DNA of 15,592 nt from JBEKDJ01 sp050014415 (GCA_050014415.1 JBEKDJ010000093.1:1-15592), one strand, 5' to 3'. Counted from the first letter of the stretch, positions 1 through 7,163 are shown. Notes: generated by a model from the sequence alone, not told the origin. Made by a program: numbers and translations.

Positions 1-633
1 TTGGCCCAGGCCAGTCCGCGGGTCGAGTATGGCAGAGAGCCAAGCCACCGGCAAGATCAGGACAAGGATGACACCCGGCACGGCCAACACGTCGCCCAAT
101 TTGTCAAGCAGGCTGTGGGCCGGCCCCTTGAGCAGGTAGAACAAGGGCAGAAAGGCAAGACTAAAGACAAACAGTACTAACAGGTACCACAGGTGTAAAC
201 CCATCCAGGCAAAATTACCGCCGAGGCCATACATGCCATTGAAATAATGTGGATAAAACTCGAAAAATGATCCCGAGAATTGGCCGTTGGTAGTCCGTTC
301 TAAATAGACCGCGAGCGAAGCATGCGTGAACACACCCACTACGAGCGGGACGAGAAGGCGCATCACTTTGTCCTGGATGAACTGGACGACACTCCCTTTC
401 CCGACCGCATAGAAAAGGCTCGCACCCGAAATGACAAAGATGAGGGGCATCAGCCAGCCCACCAAGAATAGGGTCCATGCTTGCACAGGAGCATACACGG
501 TCGAACTCTTGACGTGCCAGCCCATCTGATCGAAGAAACGCCCGGAATGGAAGACAAAGACCGCCAGGATGGCCAAAACCCGTAGCCAGTCCAGATCATA
601 GCGGCGTTGAGATGAAGTTATTTTAGCGTTCAT
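1..633 (-). CDS. Acyltransferase-3 family membrane protein (N-terminal part, cut by window edge)
   Basis: An open frame of 211 codons runs from ATG at 633 off the left edge with no stop. The protein starts with a short basic tail and then RYDLDWLRVLAILAVFVFHS (residues 11-30), the typical first membrane helix of acyltransferase-3 (OafA/OpgC-like) proteins, including the conserved His29. Further hydrophobic segments lie near residues 52-77, 91-110, 144-168 and 184-202, with the family-like HLWYLLVL at 147-154. Such enzymes move acetyl or succinyl groups onto surface sugars or glucans; the substrate here is unknown. An AAGGAG sits 7 bases before the ATG, inside the end of the upstream small gene, which overlaps by 11 bases, so translation is probably coupled. 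The family call is firm. Only about half of a usual 350-400-residue protein is present. Confidence 0.88.
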   Translation of the reverse strand, partial: MNAKITSSQRRYDLDWLRVLAILAVFVFHSGRFFDQMGWHVKSSTVYAPVQAWTLFLVGWLMPLIFVISGASLFYAVGKGSVVQFIQDKVMRLLVPLVVGVFTHASLAVYLERTTNGQFSGSFFEFYPHYFNGMYGLGGNFAWMGLHLWYLLVLFVFSLAFLPLFYLLKGPAHSLLDKLGDVLAVPGVILVLILPVAWLSAILDPRTGLGQ

Positions 634-892
634 AGTGATTCTCCTTGATTGGCATGGCCCTGGAATCCTTGAGAGTCGCGGCGTAATAGACGATGCCGAC
701 TGCTCTTAAGGCTTTGTCATCGGACGGGTTCTTGTCAAAGCACTGCTGGAACTCGGCGACTTGCGCCTTCAAGGCATTGAGATCCATGATTTCGCGTTTT
801 TCTCCGGTGTGGGCCAGTGATGTTAATAGCAAGAAACCCAACCCCAATACCCCACACAGGCTAACCCATGAGTGATGAGAAACACTATCCAT
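623..892 (-). CDS. Small exported protein, possibly a truncated TPR-type protein
   Basis: An 89-residue protein with a good ribosome site (AAAGGAG, 8 bases before ATG). Residues 1-30 look like a signal peptide: hydrophobic core near 11-27 (LCGVLGLGFLLLTSLAHTG), then a charged mature part. The mature part (LNALKAQVAEFQQCFDKNPSD, then KALRAVGIVYYAATLKDS) reads like the first helices of a tetratricopeptide-type protein and contains one Cys. It stops abruptly with a short polar tail that overlaps the acyltransferase start by 11 bases. The likely explanation is an N-terminal remnant left by a deletion that brought in the acyltransferase gene; a genuine small periplasmic protein is the alternative. 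No function can be assigned. Confidence 0.6.
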   Translation of the reverse strand: MDSVSHHSWVSLCGVLGLGFLLLTSLAHTGEKREIMDLNALKAQVAEFQQCFDKNPSDDKALRAVGIVYYAATLKDSRAMPIKENHYER

Positions 893-1062
893 TACATTTT
901 CTCCTTTTTTTTAAAGGTTTTGCGATTATCTTATATCACAAATCATGCTTTATAAATCGTCTGGTGATGAAAAGGTCCATCGGACGATCAAAGGGTAATA
1001 GTAGGAATGAATGGGTGAAAATCGAATGATGCATTAAAAGAACGTAGGTTCCAATTGAATTT
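893..1062. other. Intergenic gap with an imperfect hairpin
   Basis: A+T-rich spacer between the upstream acyltransferase stop and the small exported gene. It holds an imperfect hairpin at 958-986: CGTCT pairs with GGACG, a 3-base bulge follows, then GATG pairs with CATC around an 8-base loop. It lies downstream of the 1063-2358 gene on the minus strand and could be a weak terminator, but no T-run follows. TATAAG on the minus strand at about 930-935 could be a -10 box for the small gene; no convincing -35 is seen. Confidence 0.3.
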
Positions 1063-2358
1063 CTATGGTTTAATTACTACAAACATTACAATAAGCATAA
1101 TAGATAGTAATACAACGGTTAACTTTGGAAATGGTTTAATCAAAAACTGACTGACAAGATAAGCGCAGAGTATGGATGAAGTTGATACTATTGCGAATTT
1201 GAGCAATACCGGAATTTCCGGGATAGTAAATAGTATCAATTGAAATACAAGGACAAAGATATAATGCGAGAGATACATGTTATAAGAATTTGATGCTAAG
1301 TTCCGATCTATCGTCGTTGGATGATTCCAGTACTTTGCTGCCAATGACGAGAAGAATCCCAGAATTGACATGGTAAGAAAACTGTAAATAGGGAAAGACA
1401 GAAATCCATATACATGCATCGCTTTTGATCCCATCGGGGCCCTTACAAATGCATTCCAGAAATACAAATAGGCAATCAGCAGAACGATAAATGATATCAT
1501 CCAGGTCTTAAAGTGGCCGGGAAACTTGCCTCGTTCAATCCACTTATTTCTATATGTTACTATTCCCATTCCGAAGTAGATAATGAATGGAGATAACATG
1601 TATGGCTGAAATTGGATAACATTACCAAGGGTAAACCAGTCTGAAGGATCATCTGTTTGGCCTGATAGAAGCACAATAAGTACTGAAATTGCAGAACTGA
1701 AGAGAGAGAGGGATCCCACTACGGCTAACAACTTCAAACTGGATGAAACAGATGGGTTTTTCATTGTAACCGGATCGCTCATGTCAAACCATTTCTTCTT
1801 TACTTTATATATAATGCTGAACACAAAAAAGAATAAAAGCAGCAATGATATGAACCACATATAGCGTTGATAGAAACCGTTATTCATCATAAGCTTATCC
1901 ATCGAAGTAATCATCCCGACATTAAATTGAGCAAAATTCTTCATCAGGATTATCCACAAATCCAAATAGCTCGTTGAGAGAGTCAAATGATCGCGGGTAT
2001 AGTGATAGATAAGCGGCAAAATCGGACAAATTGTTAGGGTGCATACTATCCAGGGTATCCCTAATCTCTTCAATTTTCCCTTGATGAAAGACGAAATGCC
2101 ATGTTTCTGAATAGTGGGCAGGGCAAAATAGCCCGCAACATAAAAAAGAAGAGGCATTGTAAATCCATTAAGAACTACACATAGCAAGCCTAATGCTATA
2201 CTGGAATCACTCTCCGAAACGGGCCACCATTTCATAAAAAAAAGGCTGCTATAGTAGGCATTGCTTGAATGTAACAATACGACACACAAAACAAAAAAAT
2301 ATCGCAAATTATCTAAAAAGATTACCCGGTTTGAAGATTCTTTTGCTGTTGTTTCCAT
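1063..2358 (-). CDS. Acyltransferase-3 family integral membrane protein
   Basis: A complete 431-residue polytopic protein of about ten membrane segments. The N-terminus (FLDNLRYFFVLCVVLLHSSN, residues 14-33) carries the conserved family helix with His30. A second conserved block is FYVAGYFA (72-79), followed by the basic loop KGKLKRLGIPWIV (93-105) and later YMWFISLLLLFF. This is the OafA/OpgC/NodX-type acyltransferase-3 fold, which acylates cell-surface polysaccharides, glucans or lipids using a cytoplasmic acyl donor; the acceptor cannot be read from the sequence. A GAGG lies 5 bases before the ATG, and a plausible sigma-70 promoter lies 41-68 bases upstream. It is on the same strand as another acyltransferase-3 gene but only distantly similar to it. 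Its base composition is clearly richer in A+T than the partial gene at 1-633 or the transporter genes, which suggests separate acquisition. Confidence 0.9.
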   Translation of the reverse strand: METTAKESSNRVIFLDNLRYFFVLCVVLLHSSNAYYSSLFFMKWWPVSESDSSIALGLLCVVLNGFTMPLLFYVAGYFALPTIQKHGISSFIKGKLKRLGIPWIVCTLTICPILPLIYHYTRDHLTLSTSYLDLWIILMKNFAQFNVGMITSMDKLMMNNGFYQRYMWFISLLLLFFFVFSIIYKVKKKWFDMSDPVTMKNPSVSSSLKLLAVVGSLSLFSSAISVLIVLLSGQTDDPSDWFTLGNVIQFQPYMLSPFIIYFGMGIVTYRNKWIERGKFPGHFKTWMISFIVLLIAYLYFWNAFVRAPMGSKAMHVYGFLSFPIYSFLTMSILGFFSSLAAKYWNHPTTIDRNLASNSYNMYLSHYIFVLVFQLILFTIPEIPVLLKFAIVSTSSILCAYLVSQFLIKPFPKLTVVLLSIMLIVMFVVIKP

Positions 2359-2398
2359 CCTTGCCTCGCATTCATTCTTGACATGATTGATTGACAGT

Positions 2399-2426
2399 CG
2401 TATAACCGTTCGGAGACAACTCTCAA
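2399..2426 (-). promoter_or_regulatory. Putative sigma-70 promoter of the 1063-2358 acyltransferase gene
   Basis: On the minus strand TTGAGA (2421-2426; 5 of 6 to TTGACA), a 16-base spacer, then TATACG (2399-2404; 4 of 6 to TATAAT). A start of transcription near 2392 would leave a leader of about 34 bases. It was found by eye only. Confidence 0.35.
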
Positions 2427-2430
2427 ATTC

Positions 2431-2490
2431 CTCCCAGCCTCCCTTTGCAAAAGGGAGGAGTTCCCCTCTTCAAAAAAAGGGGTGAGGGGA
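2431..2490. repeat. Double-hairpin G/C-tract element (dispersed-repeat type)
   Basis: Two adjacent palindromes lie between the DUF4097 gene and the acyltransferase gene. The first is a perfect 9-base stem, CCTCCCTTT (2438-2446) with AAAGGGAGG (2450-2458), loop GCA. The second pairs TCCCCTC (2462-2468) with GAGGGGA (2484-2490) around an A-rich loop. Purine/pyrimidine-tract hairpins like this recur between genes in many environmental genomes. Only one copy is in the window, so calling it a dispersed repeat is inference. It could also act as a transcript end for the sigma-factor operon. Confidence 0.45.
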
Positions 2491-2583
2491 GATTTTCGGA
2501 AGAAAATGTCTGCTCAATTATAGACTCCTCAGTAACTAAATATTGAGAACAATGAAAATTACTTCCTCATGAGGATTGAGGCA

Positions 2584-3453
2584 TTACTGTTTAGTGATAT
2601 GGATGTTTCCGCTGAAAGAGGATAAGATCAGCCTGGCGTCGCCTTTGCCCACAACTCCTCGAAGTTTCTTACGGTCGATTTTGCCTGAAATCTTAAGCTC
2701 AAAGTCACATTGTATATCACCGCTGAATGTTTCTACTCGAAGCTCGAAATTTGAGTCAGAGGGTATACTAATCTTTATATTGCCGCTGTGAGAATTAAGT
2801 TCATAAATGCCCCCTGGGCTCAACTCCCCGCGCAATTTTATGCTTCCACTAATAGATTCCATTTCCACTTCTTCAGCATAAGAAAACGCTTCAATCTCAA
2901 TTTTCCCACTCACCGTATCAGCTTTAACAGACCCTTTAATGCCCTCTACGGTTATTTTTCCGGAGGTTGTTTTCAAATCACCATTCCCGATAATTTTTTC
3001 AATATGAATATCACCGCTTACGGTTTTGCATCTTACACCGTTTTTAGCCGTTACAACCTCTATGTCGCCGCTGGCGGTTCTAATATCGACAAAGCCACCA
3101 ATCTCTCGGGCTTTAATCCTGCCACTTGCGGTTTCCACCCTTAAGTGAGCCTTGTCGGGTATGAAGAGCTCATAATGAAACGATTGGGGACGATTGATAA
3201 TAATCCGGATATTTCCTTCGGTATGGTGTATATCGATAGTGGCGTTCTTATGCGCAATAATTTTGACTTCATTTTTGTCCCAACTGTTTACTACAATATC
3301 GCCTGATCTAGCTTCTAAATATACTTTCCCATCCTTGTCTAAGGTGTATGTTCTTTCAATTTTGTCTTCTGCTTTGCCAAATAGGAGTGATGGAATGCAA
3401 AACAGCATGATCATCAATAGGGAAAGGGAAGTATAGGATCTAAATATTTTCAT
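2584..3453 (-). CDS. Exported DUF4097-type beta-strand repeat protein
   Basis: A 289-residue protein. Residues 1-28 form a clear signal peptide (basic start, hydrophobic core SLLMIMLFCIPSLLFG). The rest is a ladder of about ten short repeats with the core S-G-(D/K/N/S/R)-I, such as SGDIVV, SGDIEVV, SGDIHIE, SGKITVE, SGKIEIE, SGNIKIS and a final SGNIHI. This is the hallmark of the DUF4097 right-handed beta-helix-like family. Proteins of this family often sit beside ECF sigma/anti-sigma pairs, and their function is not established; a surface or periplasmic sensor or scaffold role is inference. A GGAGG lies 6 bases before ATG. It is the last gene of the sigma operon, 89 bases after the anti-sigma gene, with a hairpin in the gap. 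Confidence 0.87.
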   Translation of the reverse strand: MKIFRSYTSLSLLMIMLFCIPSLLFGKAEDKIERTYTLDKDGKVYLEARSGDIVVNSWDKNEVKIIAHKNATIDIHHTEGNIRIIINRPQSFHYELFIPDKAHLRVETASGRIKAREIGGFVDIRTASGDIEVVTAKNGVRCKTVSGDIHIEKIIGNGDLKTTSGKITVEGIKGSVKADTVSGKIEIEAFSYAEEVEMESISGSIKLRGELSPGGIYELNSHSGNIKISIPSDSNFELRVETFSGDIQCDFELKISGKIDRKKLRGVVGKGDARLILSSFSGNIHITKQ

Positions 3454-3502
3454 TGCTGGCCTCCATTCTGCCTCTTTATCCAGAGGGGTATGGATCTGTA
3501 GA

Positions 3503-3537
3503 ATCTAATTGCAGTAATTAAGACTATGCGATTAGAT
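3503..3537. other. Hairpin in the anti-sigma / DUF4097 gap
   Basis: ATCTAAT (3503-3509) pairs with ATTAGAT (3531-3537). One mismatch or wobble follows, then GCA (3511-3513) pairs with TGC (3527-3529), leaving a 13-base loop. It fills the only non-coding gap inside the operon. It could adjust relative expression of the DUF4097 gene, for example as an RNA-processing or stability element. No T-run follows, so it is not a standard terminator. Confidence 0.35.
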
Positions 3538-3542
3538 CTGTT

Positions 3543-4211
3543 TCAACTCGATTGCATAGTTATATTTTTTATTTCATTAAGAAGCTCCATTTTTTTCCTA
3601 TAGCAAATCAGAAGGTGAGCATTGGCCACTCGGTTTTCACGATGTTCACCCATCACTGCCTGGCAGGCACGAATCGAGTTGTTGATTATCTCAAGATTTG
3701 TCTTGAATACCGCTGCCAGTTCCGGGCTAAGTTGTAAGTTCTGATCTGATATCGCCTTGTCAAGGGCTTCTATTGCAGTTTGATATTGCTGTTCCGCCAC
3801 TTTAAAATGATTCCATTCATTTTCCCTCAAACCGTTCTTTTCACTTCGAATAAACGGGAGCCCGTAATAAAACAGAGATACGAGAATGATGGCAGCAAGA
3901 AGAGTGCTTACTGCATATACCAAACGTGCCGGATATAGGGAAAAGCCGAAGAACGGTCTTTTTCCGGGCAGACGGATGAGTGCTTTCCTATTCTTCCCTT
4001 CTATTTTATTCCTAATGGCAGGCCACAAATCTTCGGATGGTGAGATCGTCTCTAACTGTTTTGCCTCATTCACCATCGATATCATTTCAGCAAGTAGATT
4101 CCTGCAGCCTGGGCATTTCTGCAAATGGCCTTCCAGCTTTTGGACCTGTCTCCCATCCAAAAGATGATCGATATGATCATTAATAAGTATTTGTGCCTGT
4201 GAACATCTCAT
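3543..4211 (-). CDS. Membrane anti-sigma factor with zinc-binding (ZAS-type) N-terminus
   Basis: A 222-residue protein. The cytoplasmic N-terminus has the ZAS pattern: Cys3, then HLQKCPGC with His29, Cys33 and Cys36 (H-x3-C-x2-C). This is the part that grips ECF sigma factors. One membrane helix lies near residues 97-117 (YAVSTLLAAIILVSLFYYG). The C-terminal half (about 120-222) is polar and probably helical, with many Glu, Gln and Asn, and should lie in the periplasm. Its start codon overlaps the stop of the sigma gene in an ATGA arrangement, the usual layout for a sigma/anti-sigma pair made in fixed ratio. The expected role is to hold the sigma factor inactive until an envelope signal arrives. 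The periplasmic part matches no sensor domain I recognise. Confidence 0.85.
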   Translation of the reverse strand: MRCSQAQILINDHIDHLLDGRQVQKLEGHLQKCPGCRNLLAEMISMVNEAKQLETISPSEDLWPAIRNKIEGKNRKALIRLPGKRPFFGFSLYPARLVYAVSTLLAAIILVSLFYYGLPFIRSEKNGLRENEWNHFKVAEQQYQTAIEALDKAISDQNLQLSPELAAVFKTNLEIINNSIRACQAVMGEHRENRVANAHLLICYRKKMELLNEIKNITMQSS

Positions 4212-4774
4212 GATATTGTACTCCTTAAATAATCTCTTATTTTCATCCTTGCTTTAAACAACTGAGACTTGGATGTGCCCTCCGAAAACTTCGTTATCTG
4301 CGCTATCTCCGTATGGGTAAAACCCTGAACATCATGGAGCAGAAAGACGGATTTTTGTTTCGGTGGCAATACCTTGATTGCCTGCTCAAGATGTTGTCTC
4401 ATCGGATGATCAACCTCTTTGGAACAATCGGTATTCTCTATTTCATCTAAGGAAACTTCCTTTGCTTTCCCCTTGTGACGGGTGAAACTTATACAGGTAT
4501 TGATCGCTATCCGGTACACCCAGCTGTTAAAAGCTTCGGGAGCCCGGAGTCTGTCGATATGTGTGAAAATATTAATAAAGATATCTTGCAGCAAATCGTT
4601 TGCTGAAGAATAATTTCTGGCAAAACGATAGGCTAGATTAAAAAGGGGGGATTTGTAACCAAGATAAACCGTTTCCATTGCCTTAGTATCTCCATCCTGA
4701 CAGCGCTTTATCACATCAAGTAGAAAATCCTTGTTTTTTAAATCGTTGTCAGTGCTGAGTCCCTTATTTTCCAT
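4208..4774 (-). CDS. ECF-family RNA polymerase sigma factor (RpoE-like)
   Basis: A 188-residue sigma factor with the two ECF domains. Region 2 runs from about residue 30 to 100 and includes LAYRFARNYSSANDLLQDIF and the core-binding and -10-reading stretch FNSWVYRIAINTC. Region 4 runs from about 128 to 185 with LPPKQKSVFLLHDVQGFTHT and a helix-turn-helix that reads the -35 element. There is no region 1 or 3, as expected for this group. I start at the ATG at 4774; an in-frame TTG seven codons upstream is possible but neither has a strong ribosome site. The stop overlaps the anti-sigma start by four bases. The operon is probably autoregulated, but I could not find a convincing ECF-type promoter upstream. 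Confidence 0.9.
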   Translation of the reverse strand: MENKGLSTDNDLKNKDFLLDVIKRCQDGDTKAMETVYLGYKSPLFNLAYRFARNYSSANDLLQDIFINIFTHIDRLRAPEAFNSWVYRIAINTCISFTRHKGKAKEVSLDEIENTDCSKEVDHPMRQHLEQAIKVLPPKQKSVFLLHDVQGFTHTEIAQITKFSEGTSKSQLFKARMKIRDYLRSTIS

Positions 4775-5250
4775 CCGTGAATTCAATCGGGTCAAGTACC
4801 GTTCTCGCCACTCGTTTTATGTATTTGCATGTGAATATAAGGTAATTTTAGCAGCAAGGGCAACCACTTCTACAATACTCGATCTCGTCTTCCGTGAAGA
4901 ACACTCTGGTTCCGGCTCATGAAAGAGGCGGCCAAAACCGATTTCAAACAGGGCCGTTCTCAGATGGAAGCTTTGAATGATTTTTCATATGATATAAAGA
5001 CGTTCTTTTATCCCAAAGGGTTGCCTGGGGGAGAAATCGATACAGATAAAGGGCGAATATGCAATACGGGACGCGATGGGCACATGGGGGGTCATTCTAG
5101 GGGGAAGCTATGGGGTCAGGTCCCTCATGTTGATATTTGAGTATGGCCGTAGGGGAAAAAAGGCAGGGCTTGCAAAATTGCGGTATAGGGCAGTGGGTAA
5201 GTTTCAAAGCGCATTGCAATGTCCATCCACGGGAGCTAAAATGGCTTCGT
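4775..5250. other. Non-coding stretch between divergent sigma-factor and dinB genes
   Basis: This 476-base region should carry the divergent promoters of the sigma operon and dinB. I see no protein worth calling: the short open frames here have no recognisable motif or good ribosome site. On the minus strand a GGAACC near 4912-4917 resembles an ECF -35 element, but no matching -10 is clear. No SOS (LexA) box of the CTGT-N8-ACAG type is visible before dinB. A repeat-like motif occurs at 5112-5140. Confidence 0.4.
5112..5140 (+). repeat. REP-like motif starting GGGGTCAGGTC
   Basis: GGGGTCAGGTC (5112-5122) is followed by TCATGTTGATATTTGA. From memory, GGGGTCAGGTC plus a degenerate TTGACATTTGA is a common end sequence of REP-type elements mobilised by Y1 (RAYT) transposases in proteobacterial genomes. 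Only one arm is found and no transposase is present, so it would be a decayed remnant. Resemblance by chance is possible. Confidence 0.3.
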
Positions 5251-6321
5251 ATGAGGCGAATTCTTCACATCGATATGGACGCCTTTTTCGCCCTGGTTGA
5301 GCAAAAGAGACATCCTGAGCTCTTCGAAAAACCTGTGGTGGTGGGAGGGGATGGTGACCCAACGAAAAGGGGCGTCGTCTCAACGGCCTCCTACGAAGCG
5401 AGGAGATTTGGAATACATTCTGCAATGCCATTGAGGACGGCGTATAGACTGTGTCCGGATGCAGTCTTCCTTCCCGTAGATTATGAGGAGTATTCAAGGG
5501 TTTCTGAAAAGATCAAGGACATTCTGAAAGAATTCACACCCGTTGTCGAGGACGTCGGAATTGACGAGGCCTTCCTCGATCTATCATCCATTGACCGAGC
5601 TTCAGCGGAGATTGCTAGGGAGATAAAAGAGCGAATCAAAGCCGAGACAGATCTCACCTCCTCTGTCGGGATTGCGCCGAACAAGCTTCTGGCAAAGATT
5701 GCCTCGGACATGGAGAAACCCGATGGTCTCACCATCATCACAGAAGATGACATCGAAAAGAGGATCTGGCCGTTGCCTGTGAGGAAACTCTGGGGAGTTG
5801 GTCCAAAAACAGAGGCCTATCTCAAAGGGCTGGGTGTCATGACGATCGGTGACCTCTCCTCGTTGCCCCTTGATCGACTCGTGGATGAATTCGGTAGATC
5901 CTACGGAATTTATCTCTTCGAAGCATCAAGAGGAATAGACGAAAGTCCTCTGGTGACATCCTGGGAACCAAAATCGATCAGCAGAGAAACGACGTTTCAA
6001 GAGGATGTTAAGGATTGGCAGGTGATCGCAAAGATTCTGGTGGAACTGACGAAGGATGTGGTAAGGACCATGAAACAAGAAGAGTACAAGGGGAAAACCG
6101 TTACAGTAAAGGTACGGTTCAGCGATTTCAAAACGATCACGAGGGCAAAGACCTTTCGTGACCTAACGGATTCACAGGAAGAGATAAGAAGGGGAGCCTT
6201 CGACTGCCTCAACAGACTCGAGCTCAAAAAGAAGGTACGGCTCATCGGGGTGAGAGTAAGTCATTTGGAAAAAATGGGGATAATTCAAACTCAAAATGCA
6301 GTGCTCTCCAAGGTGGAGTAG
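5251..6321 (+). CDS. dinB: DNA polymerase IV (Y-family translesion polymerase)
   Basis: A 356-residue Y-family polymerase that copies past damaged bases. The palm has HIDMDAFF (residues 6-13, metal ligand Asp8, steric-gate Phe12/13), SYEARRFGIHSAMP (47-60) and DVGIDEAFLD (101-110) with catalytic Asp105 and Glu106. SVGIAPNKLLAKIASDMEKP and the helix-hairpin-helix LWGVGPKTEAYLKGLG follow; the C-terminal third is the little-finger domain. The ATG at 5251 gives the standard family N-terminus; the open frame extends 38 codons upstream with no homology. The usual Ser before the catalytic Asp-Glu (S-I-D-E) is Gly103. The C-terminus ends without a recognisable QLxLF-type clamp-binding motif. The best SD-like sequence (GGGAG, 5231-5235) is better spaced for an out-of-frame ATG at 5241. 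It is convergent with livF, 44 bases away. Confidence 0.95.
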   Translation: MRRILHIDMDAFFALVEQKRHPELFEKPVVVGGDGDPTKRGVVSTASYEARRFGIHSAMPLRTAYRLCPDAVFLPVDYEEYSRVSEKIKDILKEFTPVVEDVGIDEAFLDLSSIDRASAEIAREIKERIKAETDLTSSVGIAPNKLLAKIASDMEKPDGLTIITEDDIEKRIWPLPVRKLWGVGPKTEAYLKGLGVMTIGDLSSLPLDRLVDEFGRSYGIYLFEASRGIDESPLVTSWEPKSISRETTFQEDVKDWQVIAKILVELTKDVVRTMKQEEYKGKTVTVKVRFSDFKTITRAKTFRDLTDSQEEIRRGAFDCLNRLELKKKVRLIGVRVSHLEKMGIIQTQNAVLSKVE

Positions 6322-6365
6322 GTGGCATTTCTCAAAGAGCTAAGGTTTACGAGAAAAGATATCAT

Positions 6366-7088
6366 TCACTTTCCGAAATCCTCTCCTAAACAGAGGGCTC
6401 TTACATCCTGGCTTTCTATCAGGGCCGAAGCTTGTCCTTCCTTGATGAGACGGCCATTTTTTAGGAGGTATCCGCGATGCGAGATGGACAGGGATAGATA
6501 GATCTCCTGTTCTACCATGAAGAGAGTAAGCCCTTCCCTATTCATCTCCTTGAATTTGGAAAAGATCTCATCCATGAAAAGGGGAGCAAGTCCTGAGGAA
6601 GGTTCATCCAACATCAAGAGTCTGGGACGGCCCATGAGCGCTCTTCCAATGGCTAACATCTGCTGTTCGCCACCGCTCAAGGTGCCTGCCCTTTGGCGTC
6701 CTCTCTTTTCCAAGACAGAAAAGAGTTGATAGACCTTTTCCAACTCCTCCTTTATCTCTTCCTTTGCCTTTCTTCTTCTGATATAGGCACCTATAATAAG
6801 GTTGTCTTTGACAGAAAGGGTGGGAAAGATATGGCGCCCTTGCGGGACATGTCCAATCCCTCTTGATACGATCTTATGGGGATCAAGGTTTGTAATATCC
6901 TCCTCTAGAAAGGAGATCCTCCCCTCAGTGGTCTTCAAGATCCCAGATAGGGTGAGTAAGAGGGTGGTCTTTCCTGCTCTGTTCGGACCGATGAGTGCGA
7001 GAACCTCCCCTTCTCTTACCTCCAAAGAGATCTCTTGGAGTGCAGGCAGAGGCCCGTAATGCACGGTCAACTTTTTTATCTTGAGCAT
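6366..7088 (-). CDS. livF: Branched-chain amino acid-type ABC transporter, ATP-binding protein LivF
   Basis: A 240-residue ATPase, one of the two nucleotide-binding subunits of a HAAT-type importer. Features in order: Walker A GPNRAGKTT (about 34-42), Q-loop Gln in HVPQGRHIFP (about 80-89), signature LSGGEQQ (about 137-143), Walker B LLMLDEP (about 157-163), then MVEQ where LivF proteins characteristically have Gln instead of the switch His. The C-terminal RGYLLKNGRLIKEG is also typical. The ATG at 7088 has AGGA at 6 bases and is preferred to the TTG directly before it. Oddity: the fourth Walker A residue is Arg (codon AGA) where almost all LivF have Gly (one base change from GGA). The invariant Gly, Lys and Thr remain. 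It is separated from livG by 117 bases, while the other liv genes abut or overlap. Confidence 0.94.
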   Translation of the reverse strand: MLKIKKLTVHYGPLPALQEISLEVREGEVLALIGPNRAGKTTLLLTLSGILKTTEGRISFLEEDITNLDPHKIVSRGIGHVPQGRHIFPTLSVKDNLIIGAYIRRRKAKEEIKEELEKVYQLFSVLEKRGRQRAGTLSGGEQQMLAIGRALMGRPRLLMLDEPSSGLAPLFMDEIFSKFKEMNREGLTLFMVEQEIYLSLSISHRGYLLKNGRLIKEGQASALIESQDVRALCLGEDFGK

Positions 7089-7163
7089 CAATGGTCCTGC
7101 TTATTAGTCCTTTGCGAATGAAGTAATGAGAAATAGAATCCTTTCGGTGATTCGAAACTAATC

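Noticed and set aside
215..478. Cys/Arg-rich minus-strand open frame within the partial acyltransferase
   Set aside because: It lies in another frame of a gene with clear acyltransferase-3 sequence; a shadow frame.
4919..5140. Plus-strand 73-codon open frame upstream of dinB
   Set aside because: No recognisable motif, no convincing ribosome site and composition like non-coding DNA; it overlaps the REP-like motif.
5137..5250. 38-codon N-terminal extension of dinB
   Set aside because: The family N-terminus begins exactly at the ATG at 5251, and the extension shows no homology to Y-family polymerases.
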